From Agrostemma githago (Eukaryota; Streptophyta; Magnoliopsida; Caryophyllales; Caryophyllaceae): a DNA stretch of 64,000 bases. The stretch lies in contig OY288246.1 in NCBI GenBank assembly GCA_958450325.1, positions 38,248,544 through 38,312,543 of the forward strand. Direction: 5' to 3'. Shown here piece by piece: positions 1 to 10,838 of the stretch. The position numbers and the translations under genes were made by a program. Positions within the stretch are counted from its first letter, which is position 1. Each line of letters starts with the position of its first letter. The notes below the pieces were generated by a model that saw nothing but the letters and a program-made list of their open reading frames with translations, had not been told where the DNA came from and made no database searches.

Positions 1-435
1 GACACAACGAAAATGAAAGAAAAAGAAGCAAAAGCAACAAAACAAAAACAAAATAAAACGAACACATGAACAACACATACACCACCCCTAGCTTCCAAAC
101 AAATCACCAAATCACCCACAAACTTTACAAAGTTCCACCTGAGCACACAACATCACAATCTCCTCCAAACTCCGCGAGAGATAAAGAAGAGAAAGGGCTA
201 AGATATTACCGGTAGTCTTGAAAGCTCTCCAAAGCTAGCGGTGATTTAAGCAACCTATAAGGAAAGAGGAGGCAAAACACACACAATACAACAAATACAC
301 GACACAAAGACACAAAAGGAAAACACACAAAAGGAAAATCTTTTTGATTTTTGTGAAAAAATTTCAAATTTTTAGGGTTTTTAAAGTTTTTTCGAAAAAC
401 TACAAAAATAAAACTAACTACGATAGAATATCGGT

Positions 436-473
436 CCCCCCCACACTTAAACCGAGCCATGTCCTCATGCTCG
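436..473 (-). other. AGGA-loop hairpin plus internal polypurine-tract-like run
   Basis: In element sense, CGAGCATG, loop AGGA, then CATGGCTCG form a stem with one bulged G (473-453). Five bases later comes AAGTGTGGGGGGG (448-436). The arrangement matches 10668-10703 and 11529-11566 in the inner element. The sequence after the run does not resemble the LTR start, so this is probably an internal tract rather than the LTR-proximal one. Confidence 0.55.
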
Positions 474-570
474 ATCGTAGTGTGCGGAGAGACAAAAGAA
501 AAAAAGAAAAGAAACTACGAAAATAAAGCTAAAAATGAAAAATAAAGTGGAGAAAATGGTAGAATGTGTC

Positions 571-797
571 CGACCGGGGTGTAATCAAGTCACCATGGGC
601 CGAGACAAGAAAAGATATGGATGGGGGAAGAAATAAAAAGAAAGAAATAAAAAGAAATGGGAGGGGAGGACTAGGTGTAATCAAGTCACTTAGCCCGGAT
701 TCCGCCCAAATCCGACTAAGTCCTACAAAAGGGGTGAAAAACTTGTAAAATTTGGATTTTGAAAAGGACTCTCGATGTAATCACATCATCGAGAGTC
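571..797 (-). repeat. Three hairpins with a conserved 9-nt loop
   Basis: Plus-strand reading: stem GGTG/CACC with loop TAATCAAGT (578-594); stem CTAGGTG/CACTTAG (one G.U) with loop TAATCAAGT (672-693 region); stem GACTCTCGATG/CATCGAGAGTC (767-777 and 787-797) with loop TAATCACAT. Loops are nearly identical and always 9 nt, while stems differ in sequence and length. Function unknown. Confidence 0.55.
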
Positions 798-1228
798 GGG
801 AGCAACCAAAACCAAGGCCTCGAAGGCCACCATGACGTCAAGACACAAAAGTGTACAAGGGGAAGGGAGGTAAACAAGAGAAAACAAGCAATAATAGACG
901 GAAAAGAAAGGATAGTTGCCATACCCATCGGTTAGCAACTCACTCGCTCCATCGTCTCATCGGTCAATATAAGCACTTTGCTTGTCGTCCTCATTGTCAT
1001 CCCGCTTCGAACGTGAAAGTATCGCATGGTAGATGTAGTAATGATGTGAGGGGGTGGGATTTGATGTGAAAGTCGGTTTAAAGTGACGAGAAAGGGAGGT
1101 GAAATGTTTATGTGATGTGTAAGGGTCATATAGTGAAGGTAAGGACATGTAGGGAGGTTGGGAGGGGGTATACAATGGTTGGGTGGACTCAAAAGATGAA
1201 GAAAAGGCCAAAGGAGGACAGGGGGTCC

Positions 1229-1425
1229 TTCCCGGTCGGGATGGAAAAATCCCGATCGGTTTTCCCCACCATCCCGAACGGGAAAGAAAAATCCCGATCG
1301 GGATGGGCTCACAGTAGCCAGTCTAACTTGCACCTCCAACCCGAACGGGAAGGAAAAATCCCGATCGGGTTTTCCCACCATCCCGAACGGGAAGACCTTT
1401 TCCCGAACGGGATGGGCTCTTCTAG
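1229..1425. repeat. Cluster of about eight CCCG-N2-CGGG inverted half-sites
   Basis: Sites of the form TCCCG-N2-CGGGA occur about every 20-40 bp, with centres GT, AT or AA and one imperfect copy (CCCGATCGGT). The same motif family occurs in the 5' LTR of this element (13802-13945) and in the solo LTR (57293-57435). Confidence 0.7.
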
Positions 1426-1730
1426 GCCGGGAAGAGTCTCCTAACCCTCTATGGCTCCCAAAAGCTTGCTCCAAGCTTCAAAAACCGACTTCCCAACACA
1501 CGATCCAAGCTCCAACAATGATCACTCCTCCCTAGGAGGCATTTTCACTTCACACCTATCACAATAAACTCAAATAACACATCAAATTCCCTCCCTCACT
1601 ACGCTCATCAATCATCCAAATAATCAAGAAATTCACCAAACAAAACAAACTACAAGGGAAAGAGATATATACAAAGAGACGATTCTTGTGGAACTCCGTC
1701 AAACCAAGGTGGTACATTCTTCAATCTTTT

Positions 1731-4205
1731 TCAACAATCAAAATTAGTTCCATCTCCATCAAGGGCACGAAGGAACAAGTCGAAGGCCCTAGCAAAGTCC
1801 TCAATCAAGCTTGAGATATAACCGACCACATACCAAGGCTCTTCATGGCCTTGCCTTGACGTTCCCGGGGCATCCCTATCTTCCAAGTTCAATGATTTGA
1901 ACTTGTACTTTTGGTCTTTGGGGACATACCCAAACGTCCACCGGTCTTCATGTGGCCCCAAGGGAGGCTCATCCTTCTCCTTGCTTTTCAATTTGTCATC
2001 AAGCCCACGAAATGGGCGCTCATCTTCCTCCAAATCGGAGTCATCATCCTCAAGTACATAGGAGTTCTTGTTCAAGCTTTGTCCCGACTCTCCCCCTAGA
2101 TCAATGTTTTTCTTGGCTTGGATCATATTGCATGACTCATCATTAGTAGGCGAAGTGTTACCTTGGAGGTCAAACACTAGCTTCTCTTCGCCCAACTCGA
2201 AGGTGATCCTACCATTCTTCACATCGATCATAGCACCGGCGGTGTGTAGAAATGGGCGCCCAAGAATAATGGGAGTGATTGCATCTTCCCGCATATCGAG
2301 CACGATGAAGTCAACCGGAATGAAGAACTTACCGATTCTTACCGGCACATCCTCTAGCATCCCCAATGGTCGGTTGAATGAACTATCGGCCATTTGGAGC
2401 GTGATAGAAGTACTTTTAAGCTCCTTCATCCCAAGTCGGCAACAAATAGAATAAGGGATGATGCTCACACTCGCACCCAAATCGCATAATGCTCTTTCGA
2501 TCTTGTAGTGCCCTATGGTGCAAGGGATCGAAAATCTACCCGGATCCTTCAACTTTGGAAGCGTAGAACCTTGAATGAGCTCGCTCACCACTCTTGTGAA
2601 CGCGATGGTCTCTTCCTTGTCGATGGATCTCTTCCTAGCCAAGATTTCTCTCATAAATTTTCCATATGCCGGGATTTGGCTAAGTAGCTCGGTAAATGGG
2701 ACACTCACATCCAACTTCTTCACAATACTAAGGAACTTGTCATATTGAGTGTCCACCTTAGTCTTCATTTGCCTTGATGGGTAAGACAACTTGATTTGGT
2801 ATTTATTTGGCTCAATCGGGGTAGATTCCTCAAATGACACTTTCCTTTTGCCCTTATCTTTTGCTTGAAGTGGGGGAAGCTTGTCTTGTTGGGGTTTCTC
2901 AACCTCCCATAAGACTTGCTCCTCCATTGGATTATCAAGGGTTGAGCTTCCTTGAATTGGAGATGCCTTTTTCTTTGTCGGTTCTTGCATTGGCTCTTGC
3001 TCACTAGGGAATTGAGGGGAGTCATAAGATGTACCTCTCCATGTGGTGATGGCATTGACATGCTCAAAATTCGGAGTTACACCTTGAGGAGGCAATTGCC
3101 CTCTTTGTCTTGAAGAGCTTCCCGATGCAAGTTGTGCTACTTGATTCTCAATCATCTTCATGTGAGTTTTCATTTCCTTGTTATCCATTAAAATTTGAGC
3201 AATGGTTCCTTGTTGTGACATTTGTGTATCCAATTGCCTCTTTTGCATTTCTTGAGTATTCCTTTGGATATCCATCATTTGCTTTTGTATGTCGAAATCC
3301 CCTGGTGGGGACGATGGATTATGCGGAGTATCGGTGAGGGCTAATGGAGTACCATAGTCATGAATAGGAGACCGGCTCCTAGGCTTGCTTTGTTGTTGAT
3401 TGCCTTGAGTTGCTTGATGTTGACGGTTCCCTTGGAACCCATGAGAATTGCCTTGATTAAGGCCTTGATTGTTGCCATGGTTGTGGTTTTGATAGCCTTG
3501 GTTGAAGTTCCCTTGTTGGAACCCTTGATTGTTGTTGAATGAACCTTGGTTACTTTGCTTGAAGTTGTTAAAAGGCCTTGAGTTGCCTTGGTAACCTTGG
3601 TTGTTGTCCCTTAAGGGAGGTGGAACATAGGGACGATGTTGTTGTTGGTGTTGAAGGGCTTGTTGTTGAGGGACTTGATTGGAAGCTTGGTATTGATTGG
3701 AGTAAGAGGCACCTTGTTTGAACGCTTGAAAAGCATTCACTTGTTCAATACTTCCTCTACAATTCATAGGGTCATGACCAACGATTCCACAAGTATCACA
3801 CATCCCATAATAAGGCAAAGGAGGTGCAAATCCCAAAGCATTAACTTCATGAATTGAGGCTTGGTTGGAGGAACCAATGCTTTGAACTTGAGTGAGGTGG
3901 CCTTGGAGCTTCTTGTCAATGGTCTCCATATGTGTCTTCAATTGGGCTCCAAGGTCAATGCTTAATTGAGTAATATCATCAACCTCGTGCCTACCCCCTC
4001 GATTTGCCTTCCTAGGCCTAGAGTATTGCGAATTATGCACCGCCATTTCTTCAATTCTCGCCCAAGTTTGGTCATCATCGACCTCGGTGAACCTACCATT
4101 GGAGCCCATGTTGAGTATAGTTCTTGAGTCCTCATAAAGACCATTCCAAAATTGTTGGACCAAGAACCATTGTGAGAGTCCATGATGAGGGCATGATCTA
4201 ACCAA
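1731..4205 (-). pseudogene. gag-pro: gag C-terminal part and aspartic protease, Athila-like (downstream of frameshift)
   Basis: Structural polyprotein fragment of 824 residues. It starts inside the gag core (motif VRSCPHHGLSQWFLVQQF), then has a CCHC zinc knuckle (CDTCGIVGHDPMNC, about residues 136-149), a long Asn/Gln/Gly-rich stretch with NQG repeats (about 196-285), and a retroviral-type protease near residue 570 (core DLGAS, then IILGRPFLHTAG). DLGAS replaces the usual D-S/T-G; this is common in Athila-like proteases. It ends without RT. The N-terminal gag half lies in another frame (3962-4927); homology switches frame near 4236, in a GAGAGAG run, consistent with loss of one base. The protein is therefore broken in this copy. 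Confidence 0.85.
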
Positions 4206-4927
4206 GGACTTAAACCGCTCCCAAGCTTCATATAGGCTCTCTCATCCCGTTGTTGGAAACCGGTGATGGAGGCCCTAAGCAAATTAGTCTTCTCCGGAGG
4301 GTAGAAAGTTTGGTAGAACGCCAATGCAAGTTTCTTCCAAGTGTCGATGCCCATGGTTGCCCTATCGAGACCTTTAATCCATTGCTTCGCTTTTCCAATA
4401 AGAGAAAACGGGAAGAGTACCCAACGAATTTGATCTTGAGTAACCCCGGGTTGAGATATAGCGTCACAATAATCGGAGAAGGTCTCCATATGTTGGTGCG
4501 GGTCTTCGGTGGGCAAACCACTAAATTGATTCCTTTCCACAATTTGTATGAAGTGAGTCTTGGCCGTAAAATTTCCGGCATAAGCGGCCGGTAGAGCATT
4601 GGGTCCCGGCAAGACGTCTTCCGTGAATGTAGAGTGAGAGGAAAATTTCGGCATTGTTGGATGTAAGGGAGAAGATGGTGTAGACGGAGTTGAAGTAGAT
4701 GCAGAAGGGGAGCTAGGACTAGAATCTCCAAAGGGATTGGTGAAATTCTCTTCGGCCGTCTCTCGAGATGCTTCCTCAATATCGCTTCCTTGAGCTTGCT
4801 CTTGATGGGTATTGCTTGCACTTGGTTGAGAGATCCTAACCCGGTTAATCGTCCGTTGGCGAAAAGCTCGAAAAAGCCTTTCCGGCTCTGGATTAAAGAG
4901 AAAGGATTCGCCTCCCCGCCTAGGCAT
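3962..4927 (-). pseudogene. gag: gag N-terminal part, Athila-like (upstream of frameshift)
   Basis: Begins with MPRRGGESFLF about 205 bp downstream of the primer binding site. After a Ser/Pro/Thr-rich leader it carries the capsid-like core (QFSGLPTEDPHQHMETF, then IRWVLFPFSLIGKAKQWIKG and FYPPEKTNLLRASITGFQQ). From about 4236 the frame leaves the gag homology, which continues in the overlapping frame at 1731-4205. Residues after that point are out-of-frame sequence. Capsid function is inferred from the family. Confidence 0.82.
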
Positions 4928-5132
4928 ACACTACACACTAGAACAAACGTGAGAACACCTAGTGCTTTATGGGCACTAGGTAACGACAATAAACAAGCAC
5001 CACTAGAGACAAAGAGAAAAGAAAGCTAAGAAAGCAAGAAAAACTAGAGAATATTCACAAGAGATGATAGAAGAGCACAAAGGAGGGTAACTAAGTCTAG
5101 AAATAAGCAAACAAAGTCTAAACAATGCACCG

Positions 5133-5150
5133 TCCCCGACAACGGCGCCA
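5133..5150 (-). promoter_or_regulatory. Primer binding site, tRNA-Asp type
   Basis: In element sense it reads TGGCGCCGTTGTCGGGGA, complementary to the 3' end of plant tRNA-Asp except for one base (GTC for GCC). It starts 3 nt after the LTR end CACCATCA. The leader to the gag start (5132-4928) is A-rich in plus sense and shows no other feature. Confidence 0.85.
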
Positions 5151-5153
5151 AAT

Positions 5154-5298
5154 TGATGGTGGGATTTGTCGTGGATCCCACCGCCAAATAAATAAACCAA
5201 CTCGCACCTAACGGTAGTTAGGGTAAGTCGGGTCGTGTCCACGGAGACGGTGTTGCAAGGTTTAGACTAAATCGGCCTAAAACGAGACTAGGTCACAC
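5154..5298 (-). repeat. 3'-terminal 145 bp of the outer element's 5' LTR (split)
   Basis: Element-sense end of the LTR, terminating CACCATCA next to the primer binding site. It corresponds to the last part of the solo LTR at 56950-58511 (shared GGCGGGATCCAC-like and CCTAACTACCGTTAGGT sequence). The rest of the LTR is at 12784-14277, beyond the inserted element. CACAC at 5294-5298 is the left TSD of that insertion. Confidence 0.85.
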
Positions 5299-6514
5299 TG
5301 ATCTAGCATGTTTTGTATGTGTTTATGACGGAGAATTATGCTAGATTCGATGATAAAAGGTGCGGCTTTAGAATGGAAATCGTCTAATTGGTCTTATCCA
5401 AGGAATTGTGCTTTATTGAAGAAAAGACGGTTTTTAGAGCTCTAATTGTGATTTGGGCTCGAGACGGAAAGCGTGAAGAACAAGCCCAACAAACCGAGTG
5501 AAAAGTTGAGGCGCAGCTCGGGAATTGAAGACGGAACTGCTTTGGAGTCCGTGTCAGCTTATTAATTATTAATTATTATTATTTATTATTTTATTATTAT
5601 TAGATTTAGGAAATTAGTAGAATTTCCTATATTTATTATTATTAGATTATATACTATAAATGGAGCATCATTCATCATTCATATTTCACGTTCATTCATA
5701 TTAGAAGAGGAACCCTAATTTTATCATGTGTAACTAATCTTCCTTCTCGGATCAAAGATTTGAAGCTTTCTAGTTAATTGATTGTGAGACTTTCTTAATC
5801 TTTATTTAATTACTTGAGTATTGTTTATTCCTTGTGCTAATTTTATGATTGTTGTTTGTTTAATCTTTTTGGCCAATTGATTATTTCAATTTTCAATCTA
5901 TTGCAATTCTTTGTGTTTGAATCCGTAATTGTTCAATTCACTTGATAAAGTTGCAACCTTTAGACCTAATTATTTGTATGCGTTTCATCGTAATTGGGGA
6001 AAAGGAGGAATAAACATATAATTCGAACCAATAACCGCGTGTGTTAAAGGTCGTTATTTCTATTGAATTGTTCTTATCGTTCATGCTGTTATTGAATTAA
6101 ATCTAGACGCGTGGATTAGGTTGTTCAATAATTAGGTTGCTTAGTATCGCGTTTCGACCTAAGTAATATTATCTACGGAACAATTGGAACTTTCAGTTTC
6201 ACAATAGAATACTCAAGGATAAATAAAAGTTAGTAGTCGATGATCAATCGTTTAACTAGCTAGTGGATTTTCTTTGAGTCGAGTCGCTTAATTATCTGAA
6301 TTCTCATTATTAGTTATTTTACTTTCCTTATTTTAGTTACTAGACAATTCAATCACAAAACCCCCATTATTCTTGTTACTTTTATTTATTTTATCCACAC
6401 ATTAATTTACATCGCCTTCCCTGTGGATTCGACACCCGACTTACCTCTACTATATTGTTAAAGGTAATAGGACTGAATTATTTATTTTTGGGAGCATACG
6501 ACCTAGGCTCACCA
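5299..6514 (+). repeat. 5' LTR of inner Athila-like element
   Basis: 1216 bp, starting TGATCTAGC and ending CTCACCA. AT-rich, with a TTATTA microsatellite near 5560-5600 just upstream of the TATA box. Matches 11567-12783 almost base for base. Confidence 0.95.
5655..5661 (+). promoter_or_regulatory. TATA box in 5' LTR
   Basis: TATAAAT preceded by TATAC and followed by GGAGC, in an otherwise AT-rich U3. The 3' LTR copy reads TATTAAT at the same place, so only the 5' LTR keeps a consensus box. Confidence 0.6.
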
Positions 6515-6519
6515 AATTT

Positions 6520-6537
6520 TGGCGCCGTTGCCGGGGA
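6520..6537 (+). promoter_or_regulatory. Primer binding site, tRNA-Asp
   Basis: TGGCGCCGTTGCCGGGGA, an 18-nt match to the complement of the plant tRNA-Asp 3' end, five bases after the LTR. Confidence 0.92.
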
Positions 6538-6617
6538 AGACAATAGTTAATTTTTGTGTTTTGTTTAGTGTAGATTTTTATTTTTTTTATTTTTATTTTT
6601 TTTAGCTACGCTAGTAT

Positions 6618-9026
6618 ATGCATAATACTCGTTCCACTAATAATCCACTCGAGTCTTTCGACTCAGAGATCGAACGTTCAATTTTTAGGTGGAGACAAGG
6701 TGATAATAGTGAATTGATCATCTTTAATCAACCTGAGCCCGAAAGTGATCTAGAGTCTACACCAGAATCTTCACCCGAATCTGAGGACGAAGTAATTATG
6801 GCGAGAGAAACACGTACTCTGAAGGAGCTCACAGCTCCTGATCTTGCGGTTCAACCGTTGTGCATTACTTTTCCAGCTCTAGCCGAGGGAGCAACGTTTG
6901 AATTGAAATCGGGTCTGATCCATCATCTACCCACTTTCAATGGAACAAGCATCGAAGACCCGAATAAACATCTTTCAGATTTCCATATTGTGTGTTCTAG
7001 TATGAAGCCGGCTGGGGTGACTGACGAACAACTGCAGCTACGAGCTTTTCCCTTTTCATTGAAGGGGAATGCGAGAGATTGGTTGTATTATTTACCACCT
7101 AATAGTGTCACAACTTGGGTGGATATGAAGAAGGCATTCTTGGAGAAGTACTTCCCACCGTCCCGTTCTGCACACTTGAAGAAAGCCATTAGTAATGTGG
7201 AGCAACATACGGGAAAGACTATGTACGAGTTCCTTGAACGTTTCAAGCAACTATGCGCCGGTTGTCCTTATCATGGGTATTCCAACCAAGATCTCATCTT
7301 ATACTTTTGTGGTGGACTTACCCCGGAGGATGGTCGTATGGTTCATTCTGCTAGCGGTGGAGGCATAGTGAATAAGAATCCCACGGATGCTTGGAATATT
7401 ATCACAGAGCTAGCCGAGAGTTCTAGGGATTTTGCAAGAAAAGATGGACGCCGTGGTGTGAACTCATTGAGTTCAAATACAAGCTTAGAGAAGAAAGTTG
7501 ATAGTTTAACCTCGATGGTGCATGCTATGATGGTAGGTAAGCAATCAACTATTGTTTGTGGTATTTGCTCTATTTCAGGTCACCCGAGCGATCTTTGTCC
7601 CCAAATCCAAGAGCATGATTCTGAGATGGTGAATGGGATTTGGGAAAGTCAGTCCAACAATAGAAAGTGGGATCCGTACTCTAATACTTACAACTCCAGT
7701 TGGAAGGGGCAATCTCACCAAGTTGGTCCTCCTAGGGGTCAATTTATTCCACAGCCTCAAGGACAACAGTTCACAACACCAGTGCCACAGCAACAAGCTA
7801 TTCCACAAGAACCATCGAGCTCATCGATGTCCATAGAGGATATGATTCGGGCTCTCACCGTTAGTGTTACTCAAGATCGAGCAGAAAATAAACAAAATTT
7901 TAAAAATCTTGAGAATCAGATGAGTCAGTTAGCTACCGCGGTCAATCGTTTGGAAGCTAAACAGTCGGGTGGTCTACCTTCTCAAACGGTAGAAACCCCG
8001 AAGCATAATGTGAGCGCGGTTTCCTTGCGGAATGGTAGGCAATTGGTTGAGGTTGAAAAGCCTAAAACCAAACCTAAGACGGTGATTATTCGTGAAGAGG
8101 AGGAGCTTGTGATCGATAAAGGGAAGCTCCCTATTGAAGAGGGAAGTGGAATTGCTTCTAAGTCCAAGGAGGCAATGTCGACCCCAATTTTTCCGACTTA
8201 TGAGCCACTCCCACCATTTCCCGAAGTCTTGAAGGACATTAGGAAGAAGGAGCATGACACTGAGATTTACGAAACCTTTCGTAGATGCGAGGTAAATATT
8301 CCTTTACTTGACTTACTTAAAAACGTTCCTAGATATGCGAAGTTCTTAAAAGAAATTTGTACAATCAAGAAGAATCAAAAGGAACGTAGTGTGAAAAAGC
8401 CTAAGGGTCAAGCTAGTGAATTTGTGTCGGCTTTGTTTAGGACTAAAACCCCTCCCAAGTGTAGTGATCCGGGTATGTTCACCATACCTTGCACTATCGG
8501 TCATATGCGGTTCGAAAGAGCCATGTTAGATTTAGGGGCGTCGATAAATGTCCTCCCGTTCCAGGTTTATGAGTCGTTAGCACTTGGCTCTCTAAAGAGT
8601 ACAAAAGTGGTTGTTCAACTTGCTAATCGGTCGAGTGTTGTACCTAGAGGGGTCGTAGAGAATGTGATGGTCAAGGTCGATAAATTAGTCTTTCCGGCTG
8701 ATTTTTATGTTTTAGATATGGCACATGATGCCGATGCTATCCCAATTTTATTGGGTCGACCTTTCTTGAAGACCGCAGGAACCCGGATTGATGTTCCTAA
8801 CGGTTCTTTGACCATGGAATTTAATGGGAGGGTGGTTAAATTTGAAATTAGTCCACCCAATTCGACTAATATAGATGTCCATTCTCTATGTGTTATTTCT
8901 ACTAACCCTCCTTCTAGGAGAAGTCGGGAACCACCGATTCCGAGCATGAATTGTGAATTGATGACGACCCTCCAGTATTTCGCGTCTATCATCGTGATAT
9001 TGGGTCGCCTTTTGTTCGTAAGATGA
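6618..9026 (+). CDS. gag-pro: gag-protease polyprotein, Athila-like
   Basis: 802-residue intact frame starting 80 bp after the PBS (MHNTRSTNNPLES). Order: acidic N-terminus; capsid-like gag core, about residues 95-270 (HHLPTFNGTSIEDPNKHLSDF, then LRAFPFSLKGNARDWLYYLPP); CCHC zinc knuckle CGICSISGHPSDLC at about 314-327; Gln/Pro-rich linker; short coiled-coil-like segment (NFKNLENQMSQLATAVNRLEA); aspartic protease with core LDLGASINVLP near residue 637 and ILLGRPFLKTAG further on. The catalytic triplet is D-L-G rather than D-S/T-G, as in the outer element. The frame ends shortly after the protease with no RT. Gag would form particles and package RNA; the protease would process it. Confidence 0.92.
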   Translation: MHNTRSTNNPLESFDSEIERSIFRWRQGDNSELIIFNQPEPESDLESTPESSPESEDEVIMARETRTLKELTAPDLAVQPLCITFPALAEGATFELKSGLIHHLPTFNGTSIEDPNKHLSDFHIVCSSMKPAGVTDEQLQLRAFPFSLKGNARDWLYYLPPNSVTTWVDMKKAFLEKYFPPSRSAHLKKAISNVEQHTGKTMYEFLERFKQLCAGCPYHGYSNQDLILYFCGGLTPEDGRMVHSASGGGIVNKNPTDAWNIITELAESSRDFARKDGRRGVNSLSSNTSLEKKVDSLTSMVHAMMVGKQSTIVCGICSISGHPSDLCPQIQEHDSEMVNGIWESQSNNRKWDPYSNTYNSSWKGQSHQVGPPRGQFIPQPQGQQFTTPVPQQQAIPQEPSSSSMSIEDMIRALTVSVTQDRAENKQNFKNLENQMSQLATAVNRLEAKQSGGLPSQTVETPKHNVSAVSLRNGRQLVEVEKPKTKPKTVIIREEEELVIDKGKLPIEEGSGIASKSKEAMSTPIFPTYEPLPPFPEVLKDIRKKEHDTEIYETFRRCEVNIPLLDLLKNVPRYAKFLKEICTIKKNQKERSVKKPKGQASEFVSALFRTKTPPKCSDPGMFTIPCTIGHMRFERAMLDLGASINVLPFQVYESLALGSLKSTKVVVQLANRSSVVPRGVVENVMVKVDKLVFPADFYVLDMAHDADAIPILLGRPFLKTAGTRIDVPNGSLTMEFNGRVVKFEISPPNSTNIDVHSLCVISTNPPSRRSREPPIPSMNCELMTTLQYFASIIVILGRLLFVR

Positions 9027-9102
9027 AACTCTAGATCAAGTCGGTGATTTAGTGAGCTACCATGCAACATGTCGAGCCAACGACGTAAAACAAGAGCGCT
9101 TT

Positions 9103-9116
9103 CGGGAGGCAACCCG
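9103..9116 (+). other. CGGG-AGGCAA-CCCG stem-loop after the gag-pro stop
   Basis: Arms CGGG/CCCG enclose AGGCAA, about 75 bp after the stop codon. Similar GGGAGGCAACCC strings are familiar from Athila-type elements (recalled, not checked). An AGGCAACCC string also follows the integrase stop of the Tat element at 60922-60930. Confidence 0.45.
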
Positions 9117-10667
9117 CTTCTTATATATTTTTATGTTATTTTATTTTATTAAGGGTCGTGTTTCATTATATTAGCTAAGTAATAATTTTTCGTATTTTTT
9201 GTAGAATAAGGTGCTAATATATTTAATTTTAATCTTAAGTATTTTCTAATTTTTAGTACTTGCAGGAAAGAGGAGTGAAGACTTTCCATAATCTCGTGCG
9301 ACTTGTGCGAGCCCTGGGCGACTAGCATGACGGCCTCTCAAAATCAAAGCAAAATTGAAGAAAATTGAAAAAGAGGACAAAACTTCAGGCATTGGCGCGA
9401 GTCGCGCGGAGCCTATCCAACTCGTGCAATCCCCCTTTCACTGTACAGGTTTGTTTTTCTATTCTTAAAAAAAAAATCAAGAAAATATGCTCTCTACCCA
9501 GATCACCCATCTTCATCTTCTTCTTCCTCCTCTTCATCCCCTCTCTAATTTCCCTAAATCAAACCCTACCTTTTTCCATTCCTAACCCCTAATTTCAATT
9601 CATCCATAATTCCTCCCTAATTCCCATCTCAAATTCAGCACCTTTTTAATAATATCTCCATCCTCCTTTCAGTTCCATCTCAAATATCCCCACAACTCCC
9701 AAAATATCGTCAATCTCTACCACTTCCCTCCACCCAGTTCCTTCAGATTGGTCTGCGTGCTGTCGGCCGCTGTCGTCGGCTGTGATCAGTCAGGGCGCCA
9801 TCTCAGATTGCACGCCGTCCGGGTCTGAGTTCTTTCTCAAGTCGGCGCTCTGCTCAAGGTCGATGTCGGAGTTTATGTTTTTGCTGGACTTTCGTTAACT
9901 GGGTATAATTCTCGTCCTTATCTCTTTAATTGGGATTGGAATGCAATCATTCTCTGTTAATTGGAAGTGTGGGTTGATTTGTGTCGACTTCGTGTCGGTT
10001 CTATTCTCAGTTGATTTCGGACTACTTTTGGTGAACGTTAGCATTGTCGCTCTCAATTTGTTGTCAGCATGCCGTTTTTGTCGTGATTTACCGCATTATT
10101 CAGTAAGTTGGCTGGGCAGTGTGGTGCTACTGCTGGAGTCTCTGTGTGTCGGAATCAGTTTGCCAATTCCAGTATCGTATTGTGTGTCACTTGGGCTTTG
10201 AATGACTAATGTTAGAATTCAGGACCTACAACCTGTGTTCTTAGCAGTACTTGTGACTTGTTGGATTGGTTGTCGATTTCATGTAGGCCACATTGTTTCG
10301 TTGGTGGTGGTGCTTATTGGTTGAGTTCTGACAATTTGTTGCTTGGAATTGGTGGAGTTGGTTTATGAGGATGGTTGGGTATCTTTGGCTTGGTCGTATT
10401 CTATTGTGCTTGTAGGTGTTTTAGACTCTGCTGATACTTGGTTATTGTGGTGACTACGCCGTCATATTGCTCTTTTGGTTATTTTGTCGGTCATGTAATG
10501 TCCACTGGCCATCGAGAGTTGAGGGAGACTATGAAGTTGAATTGAGTTTTTGAGATGTCTTGGTGAATGTCATGTACTCCTGTGACATTATGGTGGTTGT
10601 GATAACTCGTTTATCGTTGTTTACGGTCCTTTCCCCATTTATTATCTTTATTTATGTCCTTTATCTC

Positions 10668-10703
10668 GCATTGAGGACAATGCTCGGAATAAGTGTGGGG
10701 AGG
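10668..10703 (+). other. Internal AGGA-loop hairpin and polypurine-tract-like run
   Basis: Stem GCATTG/CAATGC with loop AGGA (10668-10683), then seven bases and AAGTGTGGGGAGG (10691-10703). It duplicates the layout at the LTR-proximal PPT 860 bp further on. Confidence 0.6.
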
Positions 10704-10838
10704 TATATATTTGTTTCGTCTTTGTGACCGTCTTTTGTGTTGTAATTATGATGTTATTTGAATGATGAGAAAAAAAAAATTCAAGAAAAAATTTGAATGA
10801 AGAAAAAAAGAAAGAAATGGAAAAAGAAATAAACCCGG

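Larger units (their letters stand above)
1..1730 (-). other. 3' non-coding region of the outer Athila-like element
   Basis: No credible coding sequence. It holds, in element-sense order, an array of CCCG-N2-CGGG inverted half-sites (1425-1229), three hairpins with related loops (797-571), an AGGA-loop hairpin plus polypurine-tract-like run (473-436), and T-rich sequence to the edge. The short open frames here are low-complexity or arise from the palindromes. Confidence 0.6.

Noticed and set aside
932..1474. 180-codon minus-strand frame over the palindrome cluster
   Set aside because: Its PFG/FPV-type repeats are the translation of CCCGATCGGG sites; no homology or start context.
1731..4927. 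Programmed frameshift in the outer element's gag
   Set aside because: The frame changes inside the conserved gag core in a GAGAGAG run, and the inner relative has one continuous gag, so a mutation is more likely.
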